Assembly (NCBI GenBank): GCA_001949185.1
Contig: BDGG01000004.1
Location: 2,040,278 to 2,104,277 of the forward strand
Direction of reading: 5' to 3'
Length of the DNA stretch: 64,000 nucleotides
Source: Ramazzottius varieornatus
Lineage: Eukaryota; Tardigrada; Eutardigrada; Parachela; Ramazzottiidae
A model generated the notes under the pieces. That model was not told where the DNA came from, did no database searches, and saw nothing but the letters and a program-made list of their open reading frames with translations. The position numbers were made by a program, and so were the translations under genes. How positions within the stretch are numbered: position 1 is the stretch's first letter; each line of letters opens with the position of its first letter. Shown here piece after piece: positions 62,201 to 64,000 of the stretch.

Positions 62201-64000
62201 CGTTTGCGTAGTTGATGCAAAATTGTTCTATACGTCAAGCAGAGCAGTTGAATATTTAACAGTGGCAGTCAGCAATGCTGTGGGGAACTATCGTACCGAA
62301 GCTGTTGACAGTGAAAAACTCTGCAAAGCAGAAAACGATTGATTGACCTGCAAAAATCCATACTCATTTGGAAAAATTTGATAATTTTGCTTACCGAATC
62401 CTGCTATATCAAGGATGCCAATATAATACTGCGAGGCGGAAAACGGAATGCATTCGTTGATTTTCGCAACGATAAAGTCGAAGAGGGCTGAATAAATGGC
62501 CTTCGCTAGAGCGTCCCTGGCACTGGCCGCTTCATATGGCTTTAAGTTGACCCTACAAAGCGCAAGTCGTAAGCACAAGGATCTGAAAGTTTTAGTCACA
62601 CAGTCCGGCCAATTAAGGTCCTGATACCGTATGACAGTTCCCTTCATGCCACCTCGAGCAGCTTGCACCACTCTACAGGTCAGTGAGTCCTTCATTTCCT
62701 CCTTGTCCACGCCAAGCAACGCGCTGGCGACGATCAGAGACTGGTCTGTATTCTTTGTGATGCGACAACCGTCTTTGGTATCTCCAGCGTCCTCGAAGGC
62801 TATATTCCCCAGATGAAGTACCGCCGCAACGGTCGCATAAACGAGCAGCTTTTCCTCATCGGTAAGCCCAAGATGACTGCAACAACAGAAGTGTCAGAAA
62901 CTCGACGTGGGTTGTCTTTACGCGGAAGTGCAGTACCTGAGGGATCTGTCAGTTATGCTGAAATCTCGAATATCGTCCACGACCGCATCTTGCAGTCCGA
63001 CTGATTGTAGGCCCCTCGAGGCCAATATCTTTTGATTTGTTTTACCCGCGAAGAACTTTGTGGCGCCCCGGTTGAGGTACTGGTAGTCGGCTGGGGTGGT
63101 CAAGCGGAACTTTGACTTGATCTCGTCAGGTGCGCCCGCCAACAGCTGGAAGAAGATGTGGTAGTTCCTTTCGCCTTCGCTCTGCAGACAGATGCGGGAC
63201 TTTTCCAGAAGATAGTGAGAGATGAAACCTCCCGCCACTTGTTGCTAAATCATAAAGTCTTAATGTGAGCTTTGTGTGCAACCTACAAACTTGAGCGCAC
63301 TTCAAGAGGTGGGATGTGACGTGTGGACGCTACCTGCTTGGTGAAATGGATCTCGACAAATTTCCCGAACCTACTGCTATTGTTATTTCGCATGGTTTTG
63401 GCGTTCCCGAAAGCCTCGAGTATCGGGTTCGCTGTAACAGGTTGAATACGTAAGAGAAAAACAGCAATACGCGCTTTCGGGTACCAGTGTTACACGCTTT
63501 GCACTAACCTTCCAAAATTCGCTCCTCGAGCTTCCCGGACTGAGCGCCCCAAGATTCACAAAGGTATCGAATGATGTACTTGGTTGATTCTGTCTTACCA
63601 GCTCCTGCAAAGATCGTCGAAACCTTCTCGTAGATGGAGACAATCCCTCAGAAGTCAAATAACGTACCTACCTGATTCACCGCTGACGATTATGCTTTGT
63701 GATTGCTTCAGGACCCTCATGTCGCGAAACGATTTGTCAGCTGAAAAAGGGTAAAGAGACAGACTTATAAGGTGAGTTGTTTTCTTTGAAAGTCGCGCTC
63801 GTACCGATTGCGAACACGTGTGGTGGAAGAGTCCCCAGCGACATGCCTTGGTACTGAAAAGCATTTGCGAATGAGAAAGATATCATACGGCGTTGATTGG
63901 TCCCGGAATCTGACCTTCTTTATGGCGGCCGGGGAATATAGATCCGGAAGTGACTTGTACGGGTTGACCGCAATTAGGATGTTAGCCACGTAGGTGTAAA
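59271..64000 (-). CDS. MYO6: myosin VI heavy chain (5' end beyond window)
   Basis: Actin motor that walks to the minus end and serves endocytosis and actin anchoring. More than 15 exons; the first visible one starts beyond 64000 at [14 protein letters not shown]. Motor motifs in order: P-loop GESGAGKT (split at 63672/63604), switch [24 protein letters not shown]-like block, [84 protein letters not shown]. After the motor come a myosin VI-type insert 2/IQ region and a long charged single helix with [19 protein letters not shown], then [21 protein letters not shown] and the cargo-binding tail: [38 protein letters not shown] and [14 protein letters not shown]. The TAA is at 59273-59271. The ending ([12 protein letters not shown]) differs from vertebrates. 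Confidence 0.96.

Overview
The window is nuclear DNA of a small-genome bilaterian animal. The sequence shows intron-rich genes on both strands, mostly 50-250 nt introns with GT..AG ends, intergenic gaps of a few hundred bases to about 3 kb, and animal-only families (Wnt, RBPJ/CSL, akirin, myosin VI, RP2, Integrator subunit 7). A compact ecdysozoan such as a tardigrade would fit, but nothing here proves the phylum. No bacterial genes, operons or CRISPR arrays are present. Exon models were built by hand; in the models given with explicit exon lists the exon lengths sum to whole codons and the splice phases agree.

Layout. 1-601: 5' exons of an HSD17B10-like dehydrogenase (minus, runs off the left edge). 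602-5481: gene-poor DNA with a MITE (4042-4612). 5482-9421: complete dynamin (plus). 9884-17586: a cluster of four genes for secreted Gly/Tyr/Ser-rich proteins, including a divergent duplicate pair and a repeat protein interrupted by an assembly gap. 18507-18586: tRNA-Ser(GCT). 19680-22947: SLC28 nucleoside transporter. 23300-28000: transposon-rich block (decayed DIRS-like retroelement; a fold-back element split by a hAT-like insertion). 28368-29434: REEP5. 30020-32156 (minus) and 32808-35979 (plus): ERp44 and INTS7, head to head. 36885-38607: ZNF207/BuGZ. 39082-41945 (minus): RBPJ/Su(H). 44061-45647 (minus): RP2. 46457-48205 (minus): a divergent Wnt. 50282-51957 (minus): GTPBP8. 52581-55345: IS630/Tc1-like transposon. 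56004-57001: akirin. 57632-59061: unrecognised Arg/His/Asp-rich protein. 59271-64000 (minus): myosin VI, running off the right edge.

The genes are unrelated housekeeping and signalling genes, not a pathway; the one functional cluster is the secreted glycine-rich set, which looks like cuticle, silk or adhesive material made by local duplication. The most notable observations are a pair of phase-incompatible, homologous tandem exons in GTPBP8 that can only be used one at a time, a Wnt that has lost both cysteines of one disulfide in its lipidated hairpin, an 88-nt hairpin family scattered in introns, and two transposons whose insertion sites can be reconstructed exactly.
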